The position numbers were made by a program, and so were the translations under genes. Positions 45,667 through 56,250 of a DNA stretch of 64,000 nt are shown here, one piece after another. The stretch covers positions 186,001-250,000 of the forward strand of contig NZ_JAGQDH010000001.1 in assembly GCF_018069895.1 (NCBI RefSeq), written 5' to 3'. Every line of letters begins with the position of its first letter. Position 1 is the stretch's first letter. The stretch is from Roseovarius autotrophicus (lineage in GTDB: Bacteria; Pseudomonadota; Alphaproteobacteria; Rhodobacterales; Rhodobacteraceae). Below the pieces are notes generated by a model. The model did not search any database and had not been told where the DNA came from. It saw nothing but the letters and a program-made list of their open reading frames with translations.

Positions 45667-47886
45667 TCAGGCGCTTGCCACCCGCGCCGCCGCCACCAGC
45701 GCCTGCCCGAGCGCCAGCCCGCCATCATTGGCGGGTGTCACGCGATGAACCATCACCGGCACATCGCCAAGCGCGGCCCGCGTCATCTGCTGCAAGAGCG
45801 CGTTCTGGAAACACCCGCCCGATAGCGCCACGGCACGCGCCTCCCCCGCCGCGACCGCGGCGCGCGCGGCGCGGGCAAACGCCTCTGCCAGCCCGGCGTG
45901 AAAGCGCCACGCCATGACCTCGGGCGCAGTGCCCCGGCAATGGTCTTCATGCCATGCTTGCCAGAGGGCCGTGTCGTCGAGCGCCCCCGCCACACCGGTG
46001 ATCGGATAGGTTCCGGCGCCTTCGGGGGCGCGCAGCGCCAGCGCCTCGAGCCACATCGCCGCTTCGCCCTCGAATCCTTGCGCACCCGCAAATCCCGTCA
46101 CGGCGGCGAAGGCATCAAAGAGACGCCCGGCAGAGGAGGAGAGCGGCGCATTGACGCCCGCGCGCATCGCCGCGCGCAAGGGCGCGAGCGGGCGCTCCGC
46201 GAGAAGGGCATCCGCCACCGCCCCCATGCCTGCCCGATCCAGCCGTGCCAATGCGTTACGCCAAGGGTCGCGGTTCGCGGCATCCCCCCCCGGCAAGGGT
46301 GTCGGCGACAGCCAGGCGTGTCGCACGAAGTCCCGGTAATCCCCAACCAGAACTTCACCACCCCAGATCGCGCCATCCGCTCCCAACCCCAGACCGTCCA
46401 GCACAATACCCGCCACCGGCCCGCCATCTAGCGGCCAGAGGTTCTCGGCCAGGCAGGACGCCAGGTGCGCGTGATGGTGCTGCACCGCCACGACCGGCAG
46501 CCCGCGCGTCCGGGCATGCTGCGTGGCGCGATAGCCGGGGTGCAGGTCGCAGGCCACCAACGCGGGCCGGTGCTCGAAAAGCCCCGCGTAATCGGCATCC
46601 GCCTGTAAGAACGCTTCCCAGCTCAGCGCCTCATCCAACGCGCCCAGATGATGCCCCAGCAACGCCTGCGCGTTCTTCACAAGGCAGATCGCCGCCTTCA
46701 TCTGTCCGCCATAAGCCACCACCTGTGGCGCATCGCCAAATCCCTCGGGCAGGGGCAGCGTGCCCGGCACCCGCCCCCGCGCGCGCCGCAGGATCATCGG
46801 CGGATGCGCACGCTCGACGCTGTCGTCCAGCCGCCGCGCGATCTCGCGGTCATGCATCAGGAACGCATCGGCGAACCCGCCCAGCTTCTCGCGCGCCTCT
46901 GCGTTGCCGATCACCTGTGGCTCGCCCGAAAGATTGCCGGAGGTCATGACCAGCGGCCCGCCAAAGGCGTCGATCAGCAGGTGATGCAGCGGCGTGTAGG
47001 GCAGCATCCAGCCAAGTGTGGCCTGTCCCGGCGCGACCGCCTCGGGCAGCCCCGCGCCCGCCCGTCGCAAAAGGACGATCGGCGCTGCGGGATCATTGAG
47101 CAAGCGCGCCTCCTCCTCGGACACCGTGCAATGCGCCCGGATCATCGGCAGCCCGCCCATGAGCGCAAAGGGCTTTGCAGGGCGGTGCTTGCGCGCGCGC
47201 AAGAGCGTCACGGCCTCGGCATTCCCCGCATCACAGGCCAGGTGAAATCCGCCCAGGCCCTTGATCGCCAGAACACCACCCGCCCGCAGAACGGCCACCG
47301 CACCGGCCATCGCATCGCCGCCTCCCGGCTCCAGCCAGAGGCGCGGGCCACAATCCGGGCAAGCCACCGGCTGCGCGTGAAACCGGCGGTCGGCGGGGGT
47401 CTCGTATTCGGCGTGGCAGGCGTCACAAAGCGGAAACTCGGCCATCGTCGTGCGCGCCCGGTCATAGGGCAGGCCCCGCAGGATGGTAAAGCGCGGTCCG
47501 CAATGGGTGCAGTTGGTGAAGGCATAGCCCTGCCGCCGTCCCGGTCTGAAAATCTCCTCCACGCAGGCGGCGCAACTCGCGGCATCCGGCGTCACCCGCG
47601 TCTCGGCCCCCGCCGCCCCGCTCGCCGCGATCTCGAACCCCTCGGGCAGGTCGAGCGTCGCCGCCTCGTGCCGCATCTCATCCACCCTCGCCAGCGGCGG
47701 CGCGCGTTGAGGAATGGCCGCCACGAACGCCAACAGCCCTTCGCCTGCGGCCTCGATCAACACCCCCTCGGCATCGTTCAGAACCCGCCCGCGCAACCCC
47801 ATCTCGCGCGCCAGTTGCCAGATGAAGGGGCGAAAGCCCACTCCCTGCACCTGTCCGCGCACGCGGATGCGCCAGCCTTCAATCAT
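45667..47886 (-). CDS. hypF: Carbamoyltransferase HypF
   Basis: A 739-residue enzyme making the carbamoyl-AMP precursor of the cyanide ligands and loading it on HypE. The N-terminal acylphosphatase domain has GVGFRP (Arg19). Two zinc fingers use Cys105/108/126/129 and Cys154/157/176/179. The YrdC-like domain and the Kae1-like C-terminal domain (VQHHHAHLASCLAEN) follow. Start chosen at ATG 47886 (MIEGWRIRVRGQVQG); the longer frame covers the upstream repeat. It lies between hupV and hupS, as in Rhodobacter. Confidence 0.97.
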   Translation of the reverse strand: MIEGWRIRVRGQVQGVGFRPFIWQLAREMGLRGRVLNDAEGVLIEAAGEGLLAFVAAIPQRAPPLARVDEMRHEAATLDLPEGFEIAASGAAGAETRVTPDAASCAACVEEIFRPGRRQGYAFTNCTHCGPRFTILRGLPYDRARTTMAEFPLCDACHAEYETPADRRFHAQPVACPDCGPRLWLEPGGGDAMAGAVAVLRAGGVLAIKGLGGFHLACDAGNAEAVTLLRARKHRPAKPFALMGGLPMIRAHCTVSEEEARLLNDPAAPIVLLRRAGAGLPEAVAPGQATLGWMLPYTPLHHLLIDAFGGPLVMTSGNLSGEPQVIGNAEAREKLGGFADAFLMHDREIARRLDDSVERAHPPMILRRARGRVPGTLPLPEGFGDAPQVVAYGGQMKAAICLVKNAQALLGHHLGALDEALSWEAFLQADADYAGLFEHRPALVACDLHPGYRATQHARTRGLPVVAVQHHHAHLASCLAENLWPLDGGPVAGIVLDGLGLGADGAIWGGEVLVGDYRDFVRHAWLSPTPLPGGDAANRDPWRNALARLDRAGMGAVADALLAERPLAPLRAAMRAGVNAPLSSSAGRLFDAFAAVTGFAGAQGFEGEAAMWLEALALRAPEGAGTYPITGVAGALDDTALWQAWHEDHCRGTAPEVMAWRFHAGLAEAFARAARAAVAAGEARAVALSGGCFQNALLQQMTRAALGDVPVMVHRVTPANDGGLALGQALVAAARVASA

Positions 47887-47909
47887 GGCCCTTCTCTTCT
47901 TCTGGCCCG

Positions 47910-47957
47910 AAATATCCCGGGGGAGTCGCCGGAACGGCGACGGGGGCAGCGCCCCCG
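47910..47957. repeat. Intergenic palindromic repeat, copy 2 (hupV-hypF gap)
   Basis: Same layout as the 33452-33505 copy: ATATCCCGGGGGAGT, a GTCGCC/GGCGAC dyad, then GGGGGCAGCGCCCCC. In both cases it lies 15-25 nt upstream of a hyp start codon on the minus strand. Confidence 0.75.
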
Positions 47958-47982
47958 GACCGCCCTGCCACACGCGCCCTCA

Positions 47983-49416
47983 TCAATGCACCGTGCAGAC
48001 CATGCAGGGATCGAAGCTGCGCACGATATGCTGCACCGCAAGCGGCGTCTCCTCGCCCGCGCGCACCTCTGCCCCCACCAGCGCCGCCTCCAGCGGCCCC
48101 GGCACGCCCTGCACATCGCGCGGACTGAAATTCCAGGTTGTCGGCGCGATGATCTGATACGACACGATGCGCCCGCCCTCGATCCGGCACCAATGGCCAA
48201 GCGCGCCGCGCGCCGCCTCCACCAGCCCCGCACCCGTGCCCTCCTGCGGGGCGGTCCAATCGGCCATGAAGCACGCCTCGGGGATCATCCCGGCCACCAG
48301 CTGCTCCATTATCCCTTGTGTGCGTGCGATCTCCAGCAGCCGCCCGATCACCCGCGCCCGCACCCCGCCCTCGGTCGCCAAGGCACGCGCGAGCGGATGC
48401 CCGTCCACCACCTGCCGTGCCAGTGCGCCGGTCTCGAAGGGAAGCCCGCCCAGGCGTGGCGCCTTGCACCAGCTATAGCCGGGCGCGCGCATCGCCGCAT
48501 CGGGCACGGTCTCGCCCGCCGCGGGATGCGCCGTCCTGCCCAGCATCCAGGCGTGGCTCAGATCCTCGGTGATCGCTGCGGGATCAAGCAGCGCAGGCGC
48601 GCCATTGACCCAGAGACCGGCGGCAAAGGCGTGACCCTCCGGCCCCGGATAGGCCCCGAAGCTAAGGTAGCGTCCCGCGCCCCGCCCCATATCCGCCAGC
48701 CCCGCCGTGGCGGCGATTTCCAGAAACAGCGCCACGTCGCCCGTAGTCCACCGCTCCAGCGCGGTGATGCTGTCAAGCGCCACGAAATCCTCCAGCGGCG
48801 CGCCGAACATCTGCGCCTCCAGATAGGCCCGGAACGCGCGCAGCCCCGCCTGCATCCGCAGCTTGTCGCGCATCGTCGGCGCGCGCGTCACTCCTCCCGG
48901 CTGAATCGCCATGGTATGCGGCCACTTGCCCCCCAGAAGCCCGACGATATGCAAAAGCCGCGCCCGCGCTTCGATCGCCGCATGAAGCCCCGTGCCCGTC
49001 ATCGCGGTAAAGCGCGCAACAGCGCGCGCATGCCAGCCCTGCCCGGCATAGTCGGCCCGCGCGAAATCGGGCATGAAGAAAAGGTTGAAATGGGTCATGT
49101 GGTCGGCCACGTTCTCGACCGCGTGCAACAGCGCGGCAGCCTTCTCGCCCTCGGGCGCAGGCGTGATGCCGCCCGCTGCGGCCAGCGTGCGCGCCGCAGC
49201 CGCCGATTGGCTGATCGAGCAGATGCCGCAGATGCGCGGCGTGATCGTGAGCGCGTCCATCGCGCCCTTGCCGAGAAGCATCCGCTCGAAGCCACGAAAA
49301 AGAGGCGAATTGACACGGGCCGCGCGCACGCGCCCCTCCGCCACGTCAAGCGTGACCTCCAGATCGCCCTCGACCCGGTTGAACGGTCCGACCAGAAGCC
49401 GCGCCCCGCTCATCAT
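47983..49416 (-). CDS. hupV: Sensory [NiFe]-hydrogenase large subunit HupV
   Basis: A 477-residue large subunit of the regulatory hydrogenase (group 2b), which detects H2 rather than harvesting it. The NiFe ligands are in PRICGICSISQSA and at the extreme C-terminus, DPCMVCTVH, where His477 is the last residue. There is therefore no cleavable peptide and no protease is needed, a hallmark of the sensor class. Its start overlaps the hupU stop by 4 nt. Confidence 0.97.
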   Translation of the reverse strand: MMSGARLLVGPFNRVEGDLEVTLDVAEGRVRAARVNSPLFRGFERMLLGKGAMDALTITPRICGICSISQSAAAARTLAAAGGITPAPEGEKAAALLHAVENVADHMTHFNLFFMPDFARADYAGQGWHARAVARFTAMTGTGLHAAIEARARLLHIVGLLGGKWPHTMAIQPGGVTRAPTMRDKLRMQAGLRAFRAYLEAQMFGAPLEDFVALDSITALERWTTGDVALFLEIAATAGLADMGRGAGRYLSFGAYPGPEGHAFAAGLWVNGAPALLDPAAITEDLSHAWMLGRTAHPAAGETVPDAAMRAPGYSWCKAPRLGGLPFETGALARQVVDGHPLARALATEGGVRARVIGRLLEIARTQGIMEQLVAGMIPEACFMADWTAPQEGTGAGLVEAARGALGHWCRIEGGRIVSYQIIAPTTWNFSPRDVQGVPGPLEAALVGAEVRAGEETPLAVQHIVRSFDPCMVCTVH

Positions 49417-50402
49417 TTTGGCCCCTTGACACTTGGCGGCACGACGATGCGGTCAGCGCGCGCGTTGGCGGCAATGCGCGGGGGTGTCGCTGCCTTGGAC
49501 AGGCTTGCCAGCGCCATGAACCACGCCTTTGGCATGTCCGAGGGCAGGCCCAGCGGGATCCCTGCGAATTTGGGGGTCTCGGAGAAACCATGGCCAGGCT
49601 CCTCGAACTCGGGCGCGGTGCAGTTGATGCAGGGATAGCCCGCCCGCGTGCAGGAACTGCCGCCATTCCAGCCGCGAATGTTGCAATCGCCCACGGCCTG
49701 CGTGCCGATGCAGCCCAGATGCTCCATCATGCAGCCCATTTCCGATAGCCGCGTCGCGCTGGCCTTGTATTCGTAGAACTCGTTCTTGGGGCAGGCATGA
49801 TGCACGAGATGGTCGGCGTAAAAGCGCGGGCGGGCATATGGGTCGAGCGCCTCGGCGTGCATCTCGCCCGCCGCGATCATGAGAAGCGTCTCGGTCACCC
49901 AGTCCGGATGGGTGGGGCAGCCCGCCACGTTGATGACCGGCAGGCCCGCGCGCGACCGGAAACCGGCCGCCAACGCACCGCCAGGATGCGCACCGTCATA
50001 TTGCAGCCCGACCGCATCGCTCGGGTTTTCGCCCGCCGAGGTGATGCCGCCGTAGGTGGCACAGGTGCCGACGGCGACCACATGCGCGGCCCTGGGCGCC
50101 AGATCCCGCACCCAGTCGAGCATCGACCGGCCCGTGCCTGACAGCATGTGAAACCGACCTGTTCCGTTCGGACCGCGCAGAACAGAGCCTTCGACACAGA
50201 GAATATCGAGCGGCGCGTGACCCATGCGCAGATCCTCAAGCAGGTGGCGGACAGGTGCGCCACTGGCCTCGCTCAGCGTCGGGTGCCAGAGAAACTCCAG
50301 CCCCGCGCCCTCGAGCAGCGTCAGCACGTCGGGATCCTCCGCACACAGAAGCGACATGGTGCAGCCGCCGCAGCCACCCGATTGCAGCCAGAGGATATTC
50401 AT
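49413..50402 (-). CDS. hupU: Sensory [NiFe]-hydrogenase small subunit HupU
   Basis: A 329-residue small subunit with no Tat signal; it starts directly at MNILWLQSGGCGGCTMSL. HupUV therefore stays in the cytoplasm. Proximal-cluster region reads GGCGGCT and TCATYGGIT. Neither supernumerary Cys of HupS is present, as expected for a sensor whose oxygen tolerance comes from restricted access. Cys-rich distal and medial cluster motifs follow (HHACPKNEFYE, GYPCINC). It overlaps hupT by 4 nt. Confidence 0.97.
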   Translation of the reverse strand: MNILWLQSGGCGGCTMSLLCAEDPDVLTLLEGAGLEFLWHPTLSEASGAPVRHLLEDLRMGHAPLDILCVEGSVLRGPNGTGRFHMLSGTGRSMLDWVRDLAPRAAHVVAVGTCATYGGITSAGENPSDAVGLQYDGAHPGGALAAGFRSRAGLPVINVAGCPTHPDWVTETLLMIAAGEMHAEALDPYARPRFYADHLVHHACPKNEFYEYKASATRLSEMGCMMEHLGCIGTQAVGDCNIRGWNGGSSCTRAGYPCINCTAPEFEEPGHGFSETPKFAGIPLGLPSDMPKAWFMALASLSKAATPPRIAANARADRIVVPPSVKGPK

Positions 50403-51706
50403 ACCCCTACCCCCGGCAGCGTCAGGCGGAAGACCGCGCCCGGCGACGGCGTTTCGACCACTTCCAGCGCGCCGCCATGTTCGGCAACGATCTTGTGCGA
50501 GATGGCAAGGCCAAGACCGGTGCCTTTGCCGACGTCCTTGGTGGTGAAGAACGGATCGAAGATGGCCGCGCGCGTCTCGGGCGGGATGCCGGGGCCGATA
50601 TCGGTGAGCGTGAGCGTGACCGTATCGCCTGCCTGCGCGAAATCAAGCGTGAGCGCGGGCCGCGCCATCCCCTCCATCGCATCGACGGCGTTCTGCACGA
50701 GGTTCATCAGCACCTGCTGGATATGGCCCGGCCGCCCGCGCACCCATGCTTGCGCCGCGCCGGAAAACGCAATTTCAAGCGCAGATTTGCTGCCGCGCTC
50801 GATCCAGTTGACGGCGACGCGCGCCACCTCGACCAGATCGAAATCGTTCATCTCGCCCGCGCCATCCGCCGACAGGCGCCGCAGATCCTCGACAATGTCG
50901 CGCACCCGCTCGGCGCCTTCGCGCGCGCCCTGCACCACATGCGCGAGATTGGCGAGATTGCGATCAAGGCGCAATTCCTCGCGCAGGGAGATCAACTCGG
51001 CGCGGCTCGCCCCGGCCTGCACGCGCTCGAAATAGGTCTCGAACTTTGCCAGGTATTTCTCGAGCGTGTGCGTGTTGGCATAGACAAAGCTGATCGGATT
51101 GTTGAGTTCATGCGCCACCCCGGCCAGCAACCGCCCGAGCGAGGCCATCTTTTCGTTGCGCACAAGCTGCGCCTGCGCCTGTTTCAATTCCTCGTGGCTC
51201 TGCTCAAGCCGCTCATAGGCACGGCGCAATTCCCCCATGGGCCGCCCCGTCAGCACCGCGCCCGTGCATTTGCGCCGGCGGTCAAGCTGTGGCGAGAGCG
51301 AGAATTCCACCGGCTCCGGCCCGCCGGGCGTGACGAGATCGGCCCCGAGCGTGATCGGACGGCGCAACGCCAGCGCCTCGGTCATCGCTTCATCGAGACG
51401 CGCCGCGTCAGGGGCGGCGAGAAAACCGCGCAGGGGGCGGCCCGCCAGTGCCGCAACCTCCTGCCCGAGAGCGGCGCAGAAAGATGCGCTTGCATCGGCA
51501 ATCACACCCCCGCGATCCACCACCACGAGATAGTCGCTTATCGAGACCATGATCGACGACAGGAACCGCCGCAGATCGGTCAACTCGGCATTGCGGCTCT
51601 CGAGCTGCTCCTGATAATCGACCAGTTCCGCATAGGTGCGGTCCATGGCGCGCAGCACATCGCCCCATGCCTGATCACCCAGATCCTGCCTGACATCGCC
51701 CATCAC
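50399..51706 (-). CDS. hupT: Hydrogenase sensor histidine kinase HupT
   Basis: A 435-residue soluble kinase with an N-terminal coiled region and PAS domain (residues about 25-155). A second helix (RAYERLEQSHEELKQAQAQ) leads into the H-box AGVAHELNNPISF (His199). The HATPase domain contains NLVQNAVDAM, DIGPGI and GKGTGLGLAI. In R. capsulatus HupT interacts with HupUV through the PAS region and phosphorylates HupR. Start may be the second Met (51703). First gene of the hup/hyp island. Confidence 0.95.
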   Translation of the reverse strand: MMGDVRQDLGDQAWGDVLRAMDRTYAELVDYQEQLESRNAELTDLRRFLSSIMVSISDYLVVVDRGGVIADASASFCAALGQEVAALAGRPLRGFLAAPDAARLDEAMTEALALRRPITLGADLVTPGGPEPVEFSLSPQLDRRRKCTGAVLTGRPMGELRRAYERLEQSHEELKQAQAQLVRNEKMASLGRLLAGVAHELNNPISFVYANTHTLEKYLAKFETYFERVQAGASRAELISLREELRLDRNLANLAHVVQGAREGAERVRDIVEDLRRLSADGAGEMNDFDLVEVARVAVNWIERGSKSALEIAFSGAAQAWVRGRPGHIQQVLMNLVQNAVDAMEGMARPALTLDFAQAGDTVTLTLTDIGPGIPPETRAAIFDPFFTTKDVGKGTGLGLAISHKIVAEHGGALEVVETPSPGAVFRLTLPGVGV

Positions 51707-51777
51707 CCTGCGCTCTCCTCTCGCCGGATCCGGTATTCAGCCTACGTCCGGGACGCGCGAAAGAAAAGCGCGGCAGA

Positions 51778-52062
51778 TCAGGTGGTTTCGACGATGACGA
51801 GATCGCGCTCGGATGCGCCGCGTGCATGATCGAGCGCCGCCTGATATTCGGGACTGTGATAACAGGCCTCCGCCGCCTCGAGCGAGGGAAAGCGCGCCAC
51901 CACGTTGCGCGCCCGGTCACGCCCCTCAAGCTGCACATAGCGCCCGCCGCGCGCGATGAACGCGCCGCCATGTCTGGCGATCGCTGGCCCGGCAAGCGCG
52001 GCATAGCGGCCATAAGCCTCGGTATCGGTGACGGTCACATGGGCAATCCAGAGGGCGGGCAT
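51778..52062 (-). CDS. DUF1330 protein (tandem copy B)
   Basis: A 94-residue dimeric alpha-beta-barrel-type protein of the DUF1330 family (ALWIAHVTVTDTEAYGRYAALAGPAI, YVQLEGRDRARNVVARFPSLEAAEACYHSPEYQAA). The start at ATG 52062 has AAAGGAG upstream. It lies 20 nt after copy A and has the same length and motif order, so it arose by tandem duplication. Biochemical function unknown. Confidence 0.88.
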   Translation of the reverse strand: MPALWIAHVTVTDTEAYGRYAALAGPAIARHGGAFIARGGRYVQLEGRDRARNVVARFPSLEAAEACYHSPEYQAALDHARGASERDLVIVETT

Positions 52063-52082
52063 GGGATACTCCTTTACCAGGG

Positions 52083-52367
52083 TCAGACGCCATCGACGAT
52101 GACAAGATCGCGGCTGCTCGACGACAGCGCAAGCGGCAGGATGCGGCGATAGGCGTCGGAATTGTAGAACGCAAGCGCATCGTCTCGGTCGGGAAATTCG
52201 ATGATCACATGGCGGTCGGGGCAATTGCCCTCCACCACCATCTGCGCGCCGCCCTTGACCAGGAACCGACCGCCGAATTTTTCGGCGAGCGCCACGGTCT
52301 GCGCGGCATAGGACTGGTAATCCTGCGGATCGGTCACCGTGATCCGACCAATGATATAGGCACTCAT
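52083..52367 (-). CDS. DUF1330 protein (tandem copy A)
   Basis: A 94-residue DUF1330 protein (YIIGRITVTDPQDYQSYAAQTVAL, MVVEGNCPDRHVIIEFPDRDDALAFYNSDAYRRI). Both copies share the TVTD...Y..YA start, the VxEF/VxxFP core, the Y.S..Y element and RDLVIV at the end. It begins 11 nt after alaS, so both copies may be read from the alaS transcript. Confidence 0.88.
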   Translation of the reverse strand: MSAYIIGRITVTDPQDYQSYAAQTVALAEKFGGRFLVKGGAQMVVEGNCPDRHVIIEFPDRDDALAFYNSDAYRRILPLALSSSSRDLVIVDGV

Positions 52368-52378
52368 TCCCCCTCCTT

Positions 52379-55042
52379 TCAGGAAGCGAGCACCGCCTCC
52401 GCTGCCGTGATCGCCGCCTCGGCGCCAGCAATATCGCTGCCCCCACCCTGCGCCATGTCGGGCCGGCCACCGCCGCCCTTGCCACCGAGCGCAGGCACCG
52501 CCGCGCGCACCAGATCGACCGCTGAGACACGCGTCAGCAGATCATCGGTCACGCCCGCCGCCACCGCCACCTTGCCGCCGGTATCGGCAATAAGCAAGAT
52601 CGCTCCGCTGCCAAGCCGCGCCTTGATCTCGTCGATGAGCGGCGGCAGATCGCGCCCCTCCACGCCCGAAAGCACCTGCGCAAGGAACCTCATGCCGCCC
52701 ACTTCGCGCGCCTCGGGGGCCGTTGCCCGCCCTGCACCGCCCGCCATGGCCAGTTCACGGCGCAGTTGCGCCACCTCGTTGGCCAGCGCCCGGCGCTCGT
52801 CCATCAGCGCGCGCACGCGGTCGGGGACATCCTCGGGCCGCGCCTTGAGATCGGCGGCGACCGAACCGAGCCGCGCGGCTTGCCCGCTCAGATACGCGAC
52901 GGCCGCCGCCCCGGTAAGCGCCTCGATCCGTCGCACGCCCGCGCTTGACGCGCTGTCGCCAAGCGCCACGAAGGTGCCGATATCGCCGGTCTGCCCCACA
53001 TGCGTGCCGCCGCAAAGCTCGATCGAATAGGTCGCGCCATTGGCTCCCTTGCCAGAGCCTTCCAGCGTGCCCATCGACACGACCCGCACCTCGTCACCGT
53101 ATTTCTCGCCAAAAAGCGCCTGCGCGCCGATGGCACGGGCATCGTCGGGGGTCATGATCCGCGTGGTGACAGGGCTGTTCTGGCGGATGAATTCGTTTAC
53201 CTCGGCCTCCACCCGGACGAGTTCCTCGTCGCTCAGCGCTTTGGCATGGCTGAAATCAAAGCGCAGCCTGTCGGGCGCGTTGAGCGATCCGCGTTGCGCG
53301 ACGTGATCCCCGAGCGCACGGCGCAGCGCCTCGTGGAGCAGGTGCGTGGCCGAATGGTTGGCGCGGATGGCGCTGCGACGGGCGTGATCGACGGTGAGGC
53401 GCGCGGCCTGCCCGGTCGAAATCTCGCCCTCCTCGATCACGGCAAGATGCGCGAACACGCCCGCGATCTTCTTCGTGTCAGTCACGCGCGCGCGCCCCGT
53501 TGCGGTCACGATCACGCCGGTATCGCCCACCTGACCGCCCGCCTCGGCATAGAACGGCGTCTGATTGACCACAATCTGAACGCGCGCGCCCTCGGGCGCC
53601 CCCTGGATCGCCGCGCCCTCCTGCACCAGCGCCATGATCTGACCTTCGGCACTCTCGGTGTCGTAACCCAGAAATTCCGTTGCACCCTTGCCCTCGGCGA
53701 TGTCGAACCAGATCGCCTGATCGACCGCCTCACCCGTGCCGGCCCAGGCCGCGCGCGCCTTGGCCTTCTGCGCGGCCATGGCGGCATCGAAGCCGTCGGT
53801 ATCGACGCTGCGCCCCTTCTCGCGCAGCGCGTCCTGCGTCAGATCGAGCGGAAAGCCGTAGGTATCATAGAGCCTGAACGCCGACTCGCCGGGCAATGCC
53901 GCCGTCTCGGGCAGCCCGGCCAGTTCCTCGTCGAGAAGGCGCAGCCCGCGTTCGAGCGTCTGGCGAAAGCGCGTTTCCTCAAGCCGCAGCGTCTCTTCGA
54001 TCAACGCCTGCGCGCGTCCAAGTTCCGGAAACGCCTGCCCCATCTGCGCCACGAGCGCAGGCACAAGCCGGTGCATGACCGGATCCTTCGCACCAAGCAT
54101 GTGCGCGTGGCGCATGGCCCGGCGCATGATCCGGCGCAGCACATAACCGCGTCCCTCGTTCGAGGGCATGACACCATCGGCGATCAGGAAGGAGGTCGAG
54201 CGCAGGTGATCCGCGATCACCCGGTGATGCACGCGCCCTGGCCCGTCCGGGTCCTGGCTGGTGACATGCGCACTCGCCTCGATAAGCGCGCGCATGAGGT
54301 CGGTATCGTAATTGTCGTGCTTGCCCTGCAAGAGCGCGCCGATCCGCTCGAGCCCCATGCCCGTGTCGATCGACTGCATGTCGAGCGCGCGCATGGTGCC
54401 GTCCTCGAACCGCTCGTTCTGCATGAAAACGAGGTTCCATATCTCGATGAAGCGGTCACCGTCCTCCTCTGGTGATCCCGGAGGGCCACCCCAGATCTCC
54501 GGCCCATGGTCATAGAAAATCTCGGTGCAGGGGCCGCACGGGCCGGTCGGCCCCATCGACCAGAAATTGTCATCCGTGGCGATGCGGATGATCCGTTCGT
54601 CGGGGAGCCCTGCGTATTTCTTCCAGATTTCCGCGGCCTCGTCATCGGTATGGTAAACGGTGACCAGAAGTTTCGACTTGTCGATGCCGAAATCGCGCGT
54701 CAGCAGATCCCAGGCATAGGGAATGGCCTGTTCCTTGAAATAGTCGCCAAAGCTGAAATTTCCCAACATTTCAAAGAATGTATGGTGGCGCGCGGTATAG
54801 CCGACATTATCAAGATCGTTGTGTTTGCCGCCGGCACGCACGCATTTCTGGCTGGTGGTTGCGCGCACGTAATCGCGGTGCTCGACCCCGGTAAAGCAGT
54901 TCTTGAACTGCACCATGCCGGAATTGGTAAACATCAGCGTCGGGTCATTGCGCGGCACCAGCGGCGAGCTATCGACGACTCGGTGACCGTTGCGCTCGAA
55001 GAAGTTCAGAAAGGTAGAGCGGATTTCATTGAGCGTTGGCAT
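52379..55042 (-). CDS. alaS: Alanyl-tRNA synthetase
   Basis: An 887-residue class II synthetase charging tRNA-Ala. The catalytic domain opens with [37 protein letters not shown]. The editing domain carries the zinc motif [11 protein letters not shown] and [12 protein letters not shown]. The C-terminal DHHA1-type C-Ala domain is [16 protein letters not shown]. Full length. It follows recA by 86 nt, a conserved neighbour pair. Confidence 0.98.
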   Translation of the reverse strand: MPTLNEIRSTFLNFFERNGHRVVDSSPLVPRNDPTLMFTNSGMVQFKNCFTGVEHRDYVRATTSQKCVRAGGKHNDLDNVGYTARHHTFFEMLGNFSFGDYFKEQAIPYAWDLLTRDFGIDKSKLLVTVYHTDDEAAEIWKKYAGLPDERIIRIATDDNFWSMGPTGPCGPCTEIFYDHGPEIWGGPPGSPEEDGDRFIEIWNLVFMQNERFEDGTMRALDMQSIDTGMGLERIGALLQGKHDNYDTDLMRALIEASAHVTSQDPDGPGRVHHRVIADHLRSTSFLIADGVMPSNEGRGYVLRRIMRRAMRHAHMLGAKDPVMHRLVPALVAQMGQAFPELGRAQALIEETLRLEETRFRQTLERGLRLLDEELAGLPETAALPGESAFRLYDTYGFPLDLTQDALREKGRSVDTDGFDAAMAAQKAKARAAWAGTGEAVDQAIWFDIAEGKGATEFLGYDTESAEGQIMALVQEGAAIQGAPEGARVQIVVNQTPFYAEAGGQVGDTGVIVTATGRARVTDTKKIAGVFAHLAVIEEGEISTGQAARLTVDHARRSAIRANHSATHLLHEALRRALGDHVAQRGSLNAPDRLRFDFSHAKALSDEELVRVEAEVNEFIRQNSPVTTRIMTPDDARAIGAQALFGEKYGDEVRVVSMGTLEGSGKGANGATYSIELCGGTHVGQTGDIGTFVALGDSASSAGVRRIEALTGAAAVAYLSGQAARLGSVAADLKARPEDVPDRVRALMDERRALANEVAQLRRELAMAGGAGRATAPEAREVGGMRFLAQVLSGVEGRDLPPLIDEIKARLGSGAILLIADTGGKVAVAAGVTDDLLTRVSAVDLVRAAVPALGGKGGGGRPDMAQGGGSDIAGAEAAITAAEAVLAS

Positions 55043-55128
55043 GGATTGGCACTTCCGGCTGGTATGGGCACGCGGTTGAGCCGATTTAGCCCCGCCCGCG
55101 CCCCGTGTCCACCGCAGAACCTGCGCCC

Positions 55129-56199
55129 TCAGGCTTCCATGACATCATCGTCCACGCCGCCGGGAACGCTGAAATCAAGGCCATGCGCCGCCCTGATCCT
55201 GTCCTCGATCTCAAGGGCGGTCTTTGGATTCTCCTTCAGATAGCTCTTGGCGTTCTCGCGTCCTTGACCGATGCGTTCATCTCCATAGCTGAACCAACTG
55301 CCGGACTTCTCCACCACGCCGGCCTTCACGCCCATATCCAGAAGTTCACCTGTCTTGGAAATGCCCTCGCCGTACATGATGTCGAATTCCACCTGCTTGA
55401 AAGGCGGCGCAACCTTGTTCTTGACCACCTTGACGCGGGTGGCGTTGCCTACCACCTCGTCACGATCCTTGATCGCGCCGATCCGGCGGATGTCAAGGCG
55501 CACGGAGCTGTAGAACTTGAGCGCATTGCCACCTGTCGTCGTCTCCGGGCTGCCGAACATCACCCCGATCTTCATGCGGATCTGGTTGATGAAGATCACC
55601 GTGCACTTGGTCCGGCTGATCGAACCGGTGAGCTTGCGCATGGCCTGGCTCATCAGGCGCGCGTGGACGCCCACGCTCGAATCGCCCATCTCTCCCTCAA
55701 GCTCCGACTTCGGAGTCAGCGCGGCGACCGAGTCGATCACGATGAGGCTGACCGCACCGGAGCGCACCAGCGTATCGACGATCTCGAGCGCCTGTTCGCC
55801 GGTGTCGGGCTGCGAGATCAGCAACTCGTCAAGATCGACACCAAGTTTGCGCGCATAGATCGGATCAAGCGCATGTTCGGCATCGACAAAGGCGCAAACC
55901 CCGCCCTTCTTCTGCTCCTCGGCCACGCAATGCAGTGTCAGCGTTGTCTTGCCTGAACTTTCCGGCCCGTAGATCTCGACGATGCGGCCCTTGGGAATGC
56001 CGCCGATGCCAAGCGCGATGTCGAGTCCGATGGAACCGGTCGAGGTGGCTTCGATATCGGCGATCGGATTGTCGCCGCCCATCCTCATGATCGAACCCTT
56101 GCCGAATTGCCGCTCGATCTGCGCCAACGCGCTGTCGAGGGCCTTTTGCTTGTCCGCGCTGCGTTTGTTGTCCATCGAGAGAAGATCCGCCATTGCCAT
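55129..56199 (-). CDS. recA: Recombinase RecA
   Basis: A 356-residue recombinase. Walker A is GPESSGKTT (about residues 75-83), [22 protein letters not shown] carries Walker B and loop L1, and [26 protein letters not shown] holds loop L2. The annotated start [12 protein letters not shown] could be the second Met. A LexA-type box lies 52 nt upstream, so it is SOS-regulated. A GCCGCC-TGA-GGCGGC hairpin (56224-56238) lies in its leader. Confidence 0.98.
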   Translation of the reverse strand: MAMADLLSMDNKRSADKQKALDSALAQIERQFGKGSIMRMGGDNPIADIEATSTGSIGLDIALGIGGIPKGRIVEIYGPESSGKTTLTLHCVAEEQKKGGVCAFVDAEHALDPIYARKLGVDLDELLISQPDTGEQALEIVDTLVRSGAVSLIVIDSVAALTPKSELEGEMGDSSVGVHARLMSQAMRKLTGSISRTKCTVIFINQIRMKIGVMFGSPETTTGGNALKFYSSVRLDIRRIGAIKDRDEVVGNATRVKVVKNKVAPPFKQVEFDIMYGEGISKTGELLDMGVKAGVVEKSGSWFSYGDERIGQGRENAKSYLKENPKTALEIEDRIRAAHGLDFSVPGGVDDDVMEA

Positions 56200-56250
56200 G
56201 TGTTCGCTCCGTTATTTCACAGGCCGCCTGAGGCGGCAATGCCAACTCTT

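Noticed and set aside
46648-49638. A 996-codon plus-strand frame opposite hypF and hupV
   Set aside because: Same reason: it mirrors hypF and hupV codons and is rich in Arg, His and Ala without domains.
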